Below are positions 42,904 through 52,700 of a stretch of DNA of 64,000 nucleotides, piece by piece; within the stretch, counting starts at the first letter, position 1; each line of letters opens with the position of its first letter. This stretch comes from Pseudarthrobacter enclensis. GTDB lineage: Bacteria > Actinomycetota > Actinomycetes > Actinomycetales > Micrococcaceae. Both the position numbers and the translations under genes were made by a program. The notes beneath the pieces are model-generated. The model had not been told where the DNA came from, did no database searches, and saw only the letters and a list, made by a program, of their open reading frames with translations. The DNA lies in assembly GCF_001457025.1 (NCBI RefSeq), contig NZ_KQ758604.1, forward strand, positions 1 to 64,000, in the 5' to 3' direction.

Positions 42904-45777
42904 TCAGCCGCCGGGTGCCCGCCGGGTCATGGGGAGGGCCACCCGGGTGAAGGCCCAGGCCAGGGCCGAGGCGGTCACCGGAACCGCCGCCACCATGGCG
43001 GCGAGGGGCAGCCAGGGAACGTCCAAAGCCGTCCGCAGGTCCGTGGACACCACGATCAGCACTGCGGGCACCGCACCTGCCAGGGTTCCCAGCACGGCGC
43101 CGAGCCCTGCGGTGAACAAGGCCTGCGAAGCGGCAAGGGCCTTCCGCAGCCGGGGCGCGGCACCGACGCCGGCAAGCGTGGCATGGTCGGTGCGGGCGTC
43201 GGCCAGCGACAGCCCGGTGGTGATTCCGGCTGCGCTGAAGGTGACCAGGGCACTGACCGCCACGATCAGCCAGCCCATCCAGGCCTGGTCCTTCGGTACT
43301 CCCGGCTCGGCCCAGAATCCGATGCCGGGCTGCCCGAAGACACCTGCGATGGCACCGGTGACGGCGTCGACCTCGGCCGCCGACGGGGCCCGGCTGAGCT
43401 GGACCGCCAATCCGGCGGCTTCCGGGGCAAGGTTCAACCTGTGGGCCGTGGCCGGGGAGACGATGCCGTAGTACGGCACGGCCACGGAAGGTTCCAGAGT
43501 CACTGCCTCCAGAACGGTGCTGCTGACAGTGTCATGGACCACGGAGCCGTCCGGGGACCCCTGCTGCGTGCGCACGTCCTGCCCCTGCAACTCGACTTTC
43601 CCGTCCCGAATGAAGACAGGGTTCGTCACCACCATGGCGCCGGCGTTCAGGGCGGCGACCGCGTCCGCACCTGCTTCCCGCCCAAACATGGCCCGGATGT
43701 CCTCAGCGCCTCCCACCAGAATGGACCTGTCGGATCCCTGGTCCCATGCCATCGATCCGCGGCACCGCCAGTCGTCCGGGTCCACCACGCGCCGCTGCGC
43801 GGTGAGCGGACATGCCTGGCCCGCCGGTCTGGCCAGCGAATATTGGAGGCAATTGGACACGTCCGTTGTCACCTGGCCGGCAGGACCGGCGCCTTCACCG
43901 AAGCCGCAATTCCGCACCGGCGCGGGCGTGGTGACGGTTCTGGTCCAGGACACACTGTCCAGTGCTCCCGAGACGGCAGTTGAGAGGTGCTCCGGGTTGG
44001 CGGTGATGGCTGGCGGAATCGTCCCGTCGGCCTGCGGCGGCTGGGCAAGGCTGAGCGGCAGGTACGCCTGGTTCTCCAGGGCGCTCCACGAATGCGAAAG
44101 CCGCTGCCCCGCTTGCTGGCTGGCGGACAGTACCAGGGCGGCACTCGCCAGCGTAGCGGCAGCGAGCACAGCCGCGACAGCAGGCACCGTCCGCCCCCTG
44201 TTCCTGGCGGAGTCCCGGGCTGCCATCCGAAGAGCCAACGGAAGGCTCCCGGTACGGGGCGTCAAACCTGTGGTCAGCCACCCGGTCAGCAGCACCAGTG
44301 CCACGACTCCCAGGACGGCTCCTCCCGCCAGCAGCGAGGAAACCAGACCGGCCTGCCGCGCGCGTTCGTCCGGATCCGCCGCGGACTGCGCCACCAGCCA
44401 CCCCGCTGCCAACAGTCCGGCAGCTACCGGCAGCAGGACCGCTCCGGTAAGGGTTGTCCGTTTTCCGCCCGCCGCCGGGGCCCGACCGGACTTCAGTGCA
44501 CCCACCAGGGCCTGCCGGGCCACGCGGTTGGCGGGTGCCAGCGCGGCGAGAAGGCAAGCAGCGAGCCCCATTGCCATGGCGGTCCCCGTCAGCAGCGGAT
44601 CCGGGTGCACTCCCGCCAGGCGGGCCGACCCCGTGGAGCGGACCCACCAGACCACCACCGCCGCAGCTCCCACGCCGGCAACGGCGCCGGACGCAACGGC
44701 CGCCCCGCCCAGCCAGAGCCCGCTTGCGGTGACGACGGCCCGGATGGTGGGCGCTTCGGCTCCGGACGCCGCCAGCAACGCGAGTTCACGAACCTGGTTC
44801 TTGGCGCCGACGGCGAAAGCGGCGCCGGCAAGGAGGCCCACCTCCAGCAGCGCGAGGGCACCCACCAGGCCGAAGGTGCCGTACGCGGCCACCTGTTCCG
44901 ACGGGGTTCCGGCCTGTATGGCACCCGGCACGGTCTGTTCGTCGGGCGGCGGCGGGCTCAGCACAACGCTGCGGGACAGCACCCCCACGCCGCGGCTGTT
45001 GGCGGCGCGGACCTGCTCCCACGTGACCGGCGCCGCGCCTGCGAGGTAGTAGGAGACGGACTGCGGAGAAGCGTCTCCCTGGCCCAGCGCCGCGGGCCCC
45101 TGGCCCTGGCGAAGGTACAGAATGCTGTTGCGGTCAGACGCGTCCGCGTCACGGATGGTGCCGACCGGCACGAAGGTTCCCGCCGACGTCGTAAATTCCT
45201 CCCCGAAGGAGAGGGCGAAGCGCTCGATCAGGCCGGGCGAAACCAGGACCTCGTCTCCGGTGGCGGGCGCACGTCCCTCGAGGAGGGTGAACTTTCCTTC
45301 AAAGGCGGGATGGAGGGCGTCCACCTGCCGGCCCTGGAGGGGTACCGCGGCGTCGCCTGCCGTGGCTGTCAGCTTCAGCTGCCGCAACGGCAGGACCTCG
45401 TAACCGTCCGGCAGCAGGTCTTCCGGCGGGCTGGGCCGAAAGTCCTGGTCAAGCTCCCCCGTACTGGAGGCCACGATGGTGTCGTTCAGCGGGTCCTGGA
45501 GCGATTCGCCGTTGGGGACCGGCAGCATGGCGTACCTGGCCTGGGTGTTGCCCAGTTCGTACCGGACGATCTCCGCCGGAGTGCGCAGCGAGCTCTGGTA
45601 AAGGGTGGCCGCGCCGCTCATTCCGGCCACAGGCAGCATGATCAGGAGGATGATCAGGAGGGAACGGCCCTTGTGCCGGAGGATGTCCCGCCTGGCCATT
45701 CTTGCGGCGATGCGGAAACTGCTGCGACGGGCGCCGCGGGCCGGGGCGAGGTCAAGCGCCGGGTGCCCGTCAGGCAT
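42904..45777 (-). CDS. FtsX-like ABC transporter permease
   Basis: 957 residues: N-terminal basic segment, first membrane helix near 40-60, a large extracellular region, and two FtsX modules (helices around 325-470 and 830-945) with a helix pair in the middle. Exporter or extracytoplasmic-signal type. Its ATG overlaps the stop of the ATPase gene by one base. Confidence 0.88.
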   Translation of the reverse strand: MPDGHPALDLAPARGARRSSFRIAARMARRDILRHKGRSLLIILLIMLPVAGMSGAATLYQSSLRTPAEIVRYELGNTQARYAMLPVPNGESLQDPLNDTIVASSTGELDQDFRPSPPEDLLPDGYEVLPLRQLKLTATAGDAAVPLQGRQVDALHPAFEGKFTLLEGRAPATGDEVLVSPGLIERFALSFGEEFTTSAGTFVPVGTIRDADASDRNSILYLRQGQGPAALGQGDASPQSVSYYLAGAAPVTWEQVRAANSRGVGVLSRSVVLSPPPPDEQTVPGAIQAGTPSEQVAAYGTFGLVGALALLEVGLLAGAAFAVGAKNQVRELALLAASGAEAPTIRAVVTASGLWLGGAAVASGAVAGVGAAAVVVWWVRSTGSARLAGVHPDPLLTGTAMAMGLAACLLAALAPANRVARQALVGALKSGRAPAAGGKRTTLTGAVLLPVAAGLLAAGWLVAQSAADPDERARQAGLVSSLLAGGAVLGVVALVLLTGWLTTGLTPRTGSLPLALRMAARDSARNRGRTVPAVAAVLAAATLASAALVLSASQQAGQRLSHSWSALENQAYLPLSLAQPPQADGTIPPAITANPEHLSTAVSGALDSVSWTRTVTTPAPVRNCGFGEGAGPAGQVTTDVSNCLQYSLARPAGQACPLTAQRRVVDPDDWRCRGSMAWDQGSDRSILVGGAEDIRAMFGREAGADAVAALNAGAMVVTNPVFIRDGKVELQGQDVRTQQGSPDGSVVHDTVSSTVLEAVTLEPSVAVPYYGIVSPATAHRLNLAPEAAGLAVQLSRAPSAAEVDAVTGAIAGVFGQPGIGFWAEPGVPKDQAWMGWLIVAVSALVTFSAAGITTGLSLADARTDHATLAGVGAAPRLRKALAASQALFTAGLGAVLGTLAGAVPAVLIVVSTDLRTALDVPWLPLAAMVAAVPVTASALAWAFTRVALPMTRRAPGG

Positions 45778-46514
45778 CAGAGTCCCGCCTGGGTGAGGAG
45801 GAAGGTGGGATCATGCATGGCCGCGGCCTGGTCCACGATCCGTCCGTCCCGCAGGAAGACCACCCGGTCCGCCCACGCCGCGTGCCGTGCTTCATGGGTG
45901 ACCAGCATGACGGCGGCCCCGGCGTCTGCCCTGGCGCGGAGGACCTCCATGACGCCGTGGCCGGTGGTGGAGTCCAGTGCCCCGGTGGGCTCATCCGCGA
46001 GGATCAGCCGGCGCTGGCCGACAATGGCCCGGGCGATGGCGACGCGCTGCTGCTGGCCCCCGGACATCTGGTCCATGAACCGGTCGGCAAGCTCCGGGAT
46101 GCCCACCTGGCGGAGGGCATCCAGCGCCTGGCGCCCCGCTTTCCGTGCCGCCGTCCCGTCCAGTTCCAGTGGAAGCGCCACGTTCTCGGCCGCGGTAAGT
46201 GTGGGGACCAGGTTGAAGTCCTGGAAGACGTAGCCCACAGCACGCCGCCGCAGCCTGGCCAGCTCGTTCAGGCCGAGTCCGGCAAGCGGCGTCGACTCCA
46301 CGAAGACCCCGCCCGACGTCGGCCGGTCCAGTCCGCCGGCCAGCGCCAGCAGGGAGGATTTTCCGGAGCCGGACGGACCCATGACCGCGACGAATTCGCC
46401 GGCGGCAATGGTGAGGTCCACGTCCCTGAGGGCGGCGACCGCGGTAGCGCCCTGCCCGAAGGTGCGACTGACCTTGGCCAGTTCAAGGACCTGCTGCGGT
46501 CCCTTGACGCTCAC
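45777..46514 (-). CDS. ABC transporter ATP-binding protein (LolD/MacB-like)
   Basis: 245 residues from GTG 46514, which overlaps the padR stop (GTGA). Walker A GPSGSGKSS, Q-loop FQDFNLVPT, signature MSGGQQQR and Walker B LILADEPTGALD are complete. Partner of the FtsX permease; the longer upstream frame overlaps padR and is rejected. Confidence 0.93.
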   Translation of the reverse strand: MSVKGPQQVLELAKVSRTFGQGATAVAALRDVDLTIAAGEFVAVMGPSGSGKSSLLALAGGLDRPTSGGVFVESTPLAGLGLNELARLRRRAVGYVFQDFNLVPTLTAAENVALPLELDGTAARKAGRQALDALRQVGIPELADRFMDQMSGGQQQRVAIARAIVGQRRLILADEPTGALDSTTGHGVMEVLRARADAGAAVMLVTHEARHAAWADRVVFLRDGRIVDQAAAMHDPTFLLTQAGL

Positions 46515-47119
46515 CGGCGGGTTTCCGTGGTGAGCGGGGCGGCGTCTTCCGTGACCCCGTTGGACGTTTTGCGGACGGCCCCGGGGCCGGCGGACTGGGC
46601 CTGCTGGACCATCCTCGCTTCGCAAAGATCCAACCAGCGGACCTCGGCCTCCGTCTGGAAGATCAGCGAGTCAAGGACCAGGAGCCATGCGGTGTCCGCC
46701 GTGCGCTGGTTGGCTGCGGTGTCGCGGCGTGCCTTCGTGTAATCCTGGAGCGCCCTGATGGAGGCCACCCGCTGCGCCTGGATGATGGCCTGGACGTCCA
46801 CGCCGGGCAAGGTGACGGCGAGCGCCAGCTTGATGGCGAGCTCGTTCCGGGGCGGGTTGTTCCGTTCCACCGGGGCCGCGAACCAATTCTGCACTTCCGA
46901 GGCGCCCTCGGCGGTGATGCTGTAGACCACGTGTCCGCCGCCGTCGTCACCCTCCCTGGCCACCAGGCCGTCGCGCTCCAGCCGGTCCAAGGTGGTATAC
47001 ACCTGGCCGATGTTGAGGGGCCACGTGGACCCTGTGCGGTTTTCGAACTCGACCCGCAGCTGGTAGCCGTAGCGCGGCTGGTCCTGCAGCAGGGCGAGGA
47101 GGCTGTGGCGTATCGACAT
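46511..47119 (-). CDS. PadR-family transcriptional regulator
   Basis: 202 residues. Winged helix with RYGYQLRVEFENRTGSTWPLNIGQVY and a C-terminal helical domain (about 95-180) for dimerisation. First gene of the padR-ATPase-permease operon, likely repressing it in response to the exported compound. Two inverted repeats surround its promoter. Confidence 0.9.
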   Translation of the reverse strand: MSIRHSLLALLQDQPRYGYQLRVEFENRTGSTWPLNIGQVYTTLDRLERDGLVAREGDDGGGHVVYSITAEGASEVQNWFAAPVERNNPPRNELAIKLALAVTLPGVDVQAIIQAQRVASIRALQDYTKARRDTAANQRTADTAWLLVLDSLIFQTEAEVRWLDLCEARMVQQAQSAGPGAVRKTSNGVTEDAAPLTTETRR

Positions 47120-47145
47120 GGTGCTCCCCCGGGCTCAGTCATTGC

Positions 47146-47229
47146 CGGTATGCACAGGCCCCCAAGACCTGTGCATACCGCGTATAGTCGAGCCTAGCCT
47201 GTCGGCGCCCAGCAAGCAATACTCAGTAT
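47146..47229 (-). promoter_or_regulatory. padR operon promoter with two inverted repeats
   Basis: On the minus strand: palindrome ATACT-n1-AGTAT (47219-47229), -35 TTGCTT (47214-47219), 17-bp spacer, -10 TAGGCT (47191-47196). Just past the expected start site lies a 13-bp perfect repeat CGGTATGCACAGG-n9-CCTGTGCATACCG (47146-47180). The palindromes fit PadR operators; the second could also be a leader hairpin. Confidence 0.65.
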
Positions 47230-47240
47230 CTATCGGGGCG

Positions 47241-48224
47241 CTACATGACCAGCAGGACTTTGCCCACATGGTCGCCGCTGTCGAAATACTCATGGGCGGC
47301 GCCCGCCTGGTCGAGCGGGAACGTCCTGGCCACCAGTGGCTGGATCCTACCCTCCGCCACGAGGGGCCAGACATGGTCGCGCACCTCGTTCATGATGGCG
47401 CCTTTCTCCGACACCGGCCGGGGGCGGAGGGCCGTGGCCACCACCGCGGCGCGCTTTTTCAGGAGTTCGCCGAGGTCCAGTTCACCCTTCGTGCCGCCCT
47501 GCAGGCCGATCACCACCAGGCGGCCGTATTTGGCGAGCGCGTCGATGTTCTGCTTCAAGTACTTGGCGCCCACCACGTCAAGGATGACGTCCGCGCCCTT
47601 GCCTCCGTTTTGCCGGCGCAGGCTCTCCGGAAAGTCCTCTTCGGCGTAGTTGATGGCGATGTCCGCACCCAGGAAGGCTTTGGCGGTGCTGACTTTCTCC
47701 TCAGTCCCCGCGGTGGTGGCCACCTTGGCCCCGTAGGCCTTGGCCAGCTGGATGGCCATGGTGCCGATTCCGCCCGTGGCGCCGTGGATGAGGACCGTCT
47801 CGCCGGGCTGAAGCTGGGCGGTCATGACCAGGTTCGAGTAGACGGTGGCCGCCACTTCCGGGAGGGACGCGGCCGTGACCAGGTCAACGCCCTCAGGCAG
47901 ACGCAACACCTGCTCGGCAGGGACCGCCACCTGCTGGGCATAGCCGCCGCCTGCGAGCAGCGCCACCACTTTGTCGCCCACCGAGAATGGCTTGGTGACG
48001 CCGGGGCCGAAGCCGGCGATCCGGCCGGAGACCTCCAGGCCGGGAATCTCCGATGCGCCGGGCGGCGGAGGATAGAACCCGCGGCGCTGCTGGACGTCTG
48101 CCCGGTTCAGTCCGGCCGCCACGACGTCGATCAGCACCTCGCCCTGGCCAGGCACCGGCGCCTCGACCTCGCGCACCTCCAGCACTTCCGGTCCCCCCGG
48201 CTTGGAGATGTAGACGGCTTTCAT
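47241..48224 (-). CDS. NAD(P)H:quinone oxidoreductase, PIG3-like
   Basis: 327 residues, zinc-independent MDR family. Cofactor motif HGATGGIGTMAIQLAK, catalytic-domain GLNRADVQQRRGFYPPP typical of the TP53I3/PIG3 group. Reduces quinones, one electron at a time in the family. Same strand as padR but 121 bp upstream with an own promoter in between. Confidence 0.88.
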   Translation of the reverse strand: MKAVYISKPGGPEVLEVREVEAPVPGQGEVLIDVVAAGLNRADVQQRRGFYPPPPGASEIPGLEVSGRIAGFGPGVTKPFSVGDKVVALLAGGGYAQQVAVPAEQVLRLPEGVDLVTAASLPEVAATVYSNLVMTAQLQPGETVLIHGATGGIGTMAIQLAKAYGAKVATTAGTEEKVSTAKAFLGADIAINYAEEDFPESLRRQNGGKGADVILDVVGAKYLKQNIDALAKYGRLVVIGLQGGTKGELDLGELLKKRAAVVATALRPRPVSEKGAIMNEVRDHVWPLVAEGRIQPLVARTFPLDQAGAAHEYFDSGDHVGKVLLVM

Positions 48225-48333
48225 GGACCACTCCCTGTTCCTGACTCAATACCCGCTGCAACCAGTGTGCACCGCTGCACCTTGCCTGCCGTGTTTTGTT
48301 GCAGGCAAGTGCCTATGAAACACTACTCGTTGA

Positions 48334-48421
48334 GGAAGGTTGTCCGAGCGGCCGAAGGAGCTGGTCTTGAAAACCAGTGTGCGGTAACCCCGTACCAAGA
48401 GTTCGAATCTCTTACCTTCCG
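48334..48421 (+). tRNA. tRNA-Ser (anticodon UGA)
   Basis: 88-nt class II tRNA: acceptor GGAAGGT/ACCTTCC, long variable arm, anticodon TGA at 48368-48370, discriminator G. T-arm GTTCGAATC. CCA not encoded. Confidence 0.96.
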
Positions 48422-48427
48422 CGATCA

Positions 48428-48463
48428 GGACCCCCGCACGCCGCACCCGGCGGGCGGGGGTCC
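48428..48463 (+). terminator. tRNA-Ser(UGA) terminator
   Basis: 10-bp stem GGACCCCCGC/GCGGGGGTCC, 16-nt GC-rich loop, followed by TCCGCTTT. Confidence 0.65.
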
Positions 48464-48589
48464 TCCGCTTTAAGCGCGGCATGCTGCGCAGTTCCGGGAC
48501 TCCTTCGAAAATCCGTTGAACGTTGTCAGCGCCCGAACGTAGGGTCAAGGTGTTCCATCCGGACAGCACCCCTGCGACAGGAGACAACG

Positions 48590-49375
48590 ATGCCCAGCCC
48601 CGTACCGACGCCCGGAGCCCCGTGCTGGATTGACCTGATGACCGCCGACATCGACACCGCCCGCAGGTTCTACGGAGAGCTGTTCGGGTGGGAGTTCGAA
48701 GCGGGCGACCAGGAGAAGTACGGCGGGTATGTCGTCGCCAGGAAAGACGGTCAACCCGCAGCCGGACTCATGCAGAAGGATGACACCATGGCGGGCATGC
48801 CGGATATGTGGTCCACCTATCTTCGCACCGTGGACGCCGCGGCCACGGCGGAGGCGGTCGCCGCCCACGGCGGGCAGGTCCACATGCCGTCGATGGATGT
48901 CCCGGAGCAGGGCCGCATGGCAATGTTCGGTGACCCGTCCGGCGCCGTCATCGGCGCCTGGCAGCCCGGTGAAATGGTCGGATACGAAGTGGTGGCCGAG
49001 CCGGGCACGGCGGCGTGGCACGAACTGCATGCCAAGGACTACGAAACCGCCGTCCGGTTCTACCAGGACGTCTTCGGCTGGGACACCGAGGTCATGAGCG
49101 ACGCCCCCGGGTTCCGGTACACCACCCTGGGGTCCGGCATGTCGGCACAGGCCGGAATCATGGACGCGTCCGGGTACCTGCCCGCGGAGGTGCCCTCCCA
49201 CTGGCAGGTCTACTTCGCCGTTGAGGACACGGACGCCGCCATCAATAAAGCCACCGCCATGGGTGCCACCGTCCTTGATGGGCCGGCTGACAGTGACTTC
49301 GGCCGGGTGGCCATGCTGGCCGATCCCACCGGAGCCACCTTCAAGATCATCTCCAGCCAGGCACCACAGGGCTGA
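48590..49375 (+). CDS. Two-domain VOC (glyoxalase-like) protein, CFP30B/Rv0577-like
   Basis: 261 residues from ATG 48590 with ACAGGAG upstream. Two tandem VOC units (about 9-125 and 138-258), each with DIDTARRFYGELFGW-like and DPTGA-like signatures. Similar in layout to mycobacterial Rv0577. Probable cytoplasmic metal-dependent lyase or binding protein; substrate unknown. Confidence 0.85.
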   Translation: MPSPVPTPGAPCWIDLMTADIDTARRFYGELFGWEFEAGDQEKYGGYVVARKDGQPAAGLMQKDDTMAGMPDMWSTYLRTVDAAATAEAVAAHGGQVHMPSMDVPEQGRMAMFGDPSGAVIGAWQPGEMVGYEVVAEPGTAAWHELHAKDYETAVRFYQDVFGWDTEVMSDAPGFRYTTLGSGMSAQAGIMDASGYLPAEVPSHWQVYFAVEDTDAAINKATAMGATVLDGPADSDFGRVAMLADPTGATFKIISSQAPQG

Positions 49376-49739
49376 AGGATTCCGCGGCAGGCGGCGCTGC
49401 CGGCAGTCAGCACGTAAAAACAACGCGGTACCGGCCGGAACACCTTGCTACCGGCCGGTATTGTTTGTGATGGCCGGCACATCCGGAAGGATGCCGGCCA
49501 CCGCAATGGCATCACCCGAGCCGGGGCCAAGGGCGCTCCGGGACGGTGGACGGGCCGCTCCGCTGGGGACCGGTCCGCCGAATGCACGCGCTGGCCACCT
49601 TGCGTTCATTCAGTGCTGTTGGGATGTGCCGGACAACCACTTGACCAGGAGCAGGGTCCGGGCCCCGGTCCGATCGGTACAACCCGGACATACTCCAATG
49701 GGTCCCCTACCGGGGACAACCTCATGAAAGTAAGAGCGG
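49376..49739. other. 364-bp gene-free stretch with hairpins and palindromes
   Basis: No gene. Contains two copies of TACCGGCCGG 20 bp apart (49429-49438, and 49449-49460 as the 12-bp palindrome TACCGGCCGGTA), a TGGCCGGCA/TGCCGGCCA hairpin (49471-49500), and GTCCCC-n4-GGGGAC (49702-49717) just before the nuclease gene. Confidence 0.7.
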
Positions 49740-52700
49740 ATGCATCAAACACCTTGGAAATTAGCGCTGGGCACGGCGCTGTCAGCGGGGCTCATCGCAG
49801 CGCCGCTGGGGGCAGTGCCCGCGCTCGCTGACCAGCCGGCCGCGGAGGTCTCAGCCGCGGCCGGCAGTTCGCCCGTTGTCATCAACGAGGCCTACCTGAG
49901 CGGCGGCAGCAGCGGCGCCGCGTACAAGAACAAGTTCGTGGAGCTCTACAACACCTCCGACGCCCCGGTCTCACTGGACGGCTGGTCCATCCAGTACCGT
50001 TCCGCCACCGGCACCGGCGCGCCCAACGGGGTCGCCGCCCTGTCCGGCTCCATACCCGCCAAGGGCCACTACCTGATCCAGGGCGGCAGCAACGGAACCG
50101 CCGGCGCGGACCTCCCCAAGCCGGACGTTGCCACCTCCCTCAACCCGAGCGGCACCACCGGAACGATCGTGCTCGCCAAGCAGCCCGCCGCCGTCGCACT
50201 TTCCACCGGTTCCGTGGTGGAAACCGAGGGTGTGGCGGACCTCCTCGGCTACGGGACGTCCAACACGTTTGAAACCCGGGTAGCTGCCGGTCCCTCCAGC
50301 AACACTGACGTCAGGAGCCTGAACAGGACGGGCGGAGCGGACAGCAACAGCAACGCCGCCGACTTCAGCCTCAGCTCCACGATCACGCCGACCTCCTCGG
50401 GCGGTAACGTCCCGGACCCCAACCCCACCCCGGACCCGGCCGTCAAGACCATCGCCGAGATCCAGGGCACCGGAACCGCCAGCCCGCTGGCCGGAACCAC
50501 CGTGACCACCCGCGGCAAAGTCACCGCGGCGTTCCCCACCGGCGGCCTTAACGGCTACTACATCCAGACCCCGGGCACCGGCGGTGACCTGACGGCCACG
50601 AACCACGCGGCATCGGACGGCATCTTCGTCTACTCGCCCGCCACCGTTGGATCGGTCCAGGCCGGCGACTACGTCCAGGTGACCGGTGCCGTGGCCGAGT
50701 ACTACGGCATGACCCAGGTCAACGTCACCGACGCAGCGGGGCTCACCAAGCTCACTGACGCCGCGCCGGAGGTCAAGCCCACGATCTTCACCCTTCCCGC
50801 CACGGAATCCTTCCGCGAATCGCTCGAAGGCATGCTCCTGGCACCCCAGGGACCCATGACGGTGACAGATAATTACAGCCTCAACCAGTACGGCGAGATC
50901 GGCCTGGCCGGGGGCACCACCCCGCTGGTGCAGCCCACCGCCGTCGCCCCGTACGGCTCGGACGAGTACAACGCCGCCGTGGCGGACAACGCGGCCCGCG
51001 GTATCAAGCTCGACGACGGCTCCAGCACCAACTTCCTCAAGGACGCCGCCACCAAGGCCGAAGTGCTGCCGTACCTGACCACCACGGACCCCGTCCGCGT
51101 GGGATCCGCCGTCACGTTCACCACCAACGTGGTGCTGGGATACGGGAACAATTCGTGGAAGCTGCAGCCGCTGACCCACCTCACCGACGCCAACAAGGCC
51201 ACGGTCCAGCCCGCCGGCTTCGGGGCCACCCGCACCGAGGCGCCCGCACCGGTGGGCGGCGACGTCAAGATCGCTTCCTTCAATGTCCTTAACTACTTCC
51301 CCACCACCGGTGACACCCTGGCCGGGTGCACCTACTACGAGGACCGGGCGGGCAACCCGATCACGGTCCGCGGCGGCTGCGATGCCCGCGGCGCGGCCAA
51401 CGCCGAGAACTTCAAGCGCCAGCAGGACAAGATCGTCTCCGCGATCAGCAAGACCGGCGCGGACGTGGTCACCCTCATGGAGATCGAAAACTCCGCGCAG
51501 TTCGGCAAGAGCCGGGACGATGCCCTGGCCAAGCTCGTCGAGGCGCTGAACATTCCCACGCCCGGCATCTGGGACTATGTGCGCTCCCCCGCGAACGCAC
51601 CCCCGCTGGCCGATGAGGACATGATCCGCACCGCCTTCATCTACAAGAAAGCCGTCGCAGAACCCGTGGGTGAATCCATCATCCACAATGACACCACCGC
51701 TTTCGCCAGCGCCCGCAAGCCGCTGGCCCAGGTCTTCAAGCCCGTGGGCGGCGGCGCCGGCACCGAGTTCATCGCCATCGCCAACCACTTCAAGTCCAAG
51801 GGTTCTCCCGCCACGCCGGACGACACCGACCAGGGCCAGGGCAACTCCAACCTGGCACGCACGGCGCAGGCAAAGTCGCTGCTGGAGTTCGCCACCTCCC
51901 TGCAGCAGTCGAAAGGCACCGACAAAGTCTTCCTGATCGGTGACTTCAACTCTTATGGCAAGGAAGATCCCATCAACGTCCTGACGGCCGCCGGCTACGT
52001 CAACCAGGACGACAAGGCGAAGAACGCCGACGGCTCCGCCAAGCACTCCTACCTGTTCGGCGGCCTGGTGGGGTCCCTGGACCATATCCTGGCCTCCCCC
52101 GCCGCCAATGGCGTGGTGACCGGCGCGGACATCTGGAACATCAACTCCGTTGAATCTGTGGCCCTGGAATACAGCCGCTACAACAACAACGTCACCAACT
52201 ACTACGCACCGGACCAGTTCCGCGCCAGCGACCACGACCCCGTGGTGGTCGGCCTGAACCTGAAGTCCGCACCTGCCAGCGTTGACCTGAACTTCCTGGG
52301 CATCAACGATTTCCACGGCAGGATCGATTCCAACACCGTCCAGTTCGCCGGAACCATCGAGAAGCTGCGCGCAGCGGCCGCTCCCGGTGCTACGGCATTC
52401 CTCTCCGCCGGCGACAACATCGGGGCCTCGCTGTTCGCCTCGGCAGTGGCCAAGGACCAGCCCACCATCGATGTGCTGAACGCCCTGGAGCTGAAGGCCT
52501 CCGCAGTGGGCAACCACGAGTTCGACGGCGGCTGGGCAGATCTGCGCGACCGCGTCATTGCGGGCGGATCCAATGCCAAGTTCCCGTACCTCGGAGCGAA
52601 CGTCTACCGGAAGGGCACCACGGAGCCGGTCCTGCCGGAGTACACGGTGCTGGACATGAACGGCATCAAGGTGGCCGTCATCGGCACCGTCACCCAGGAA

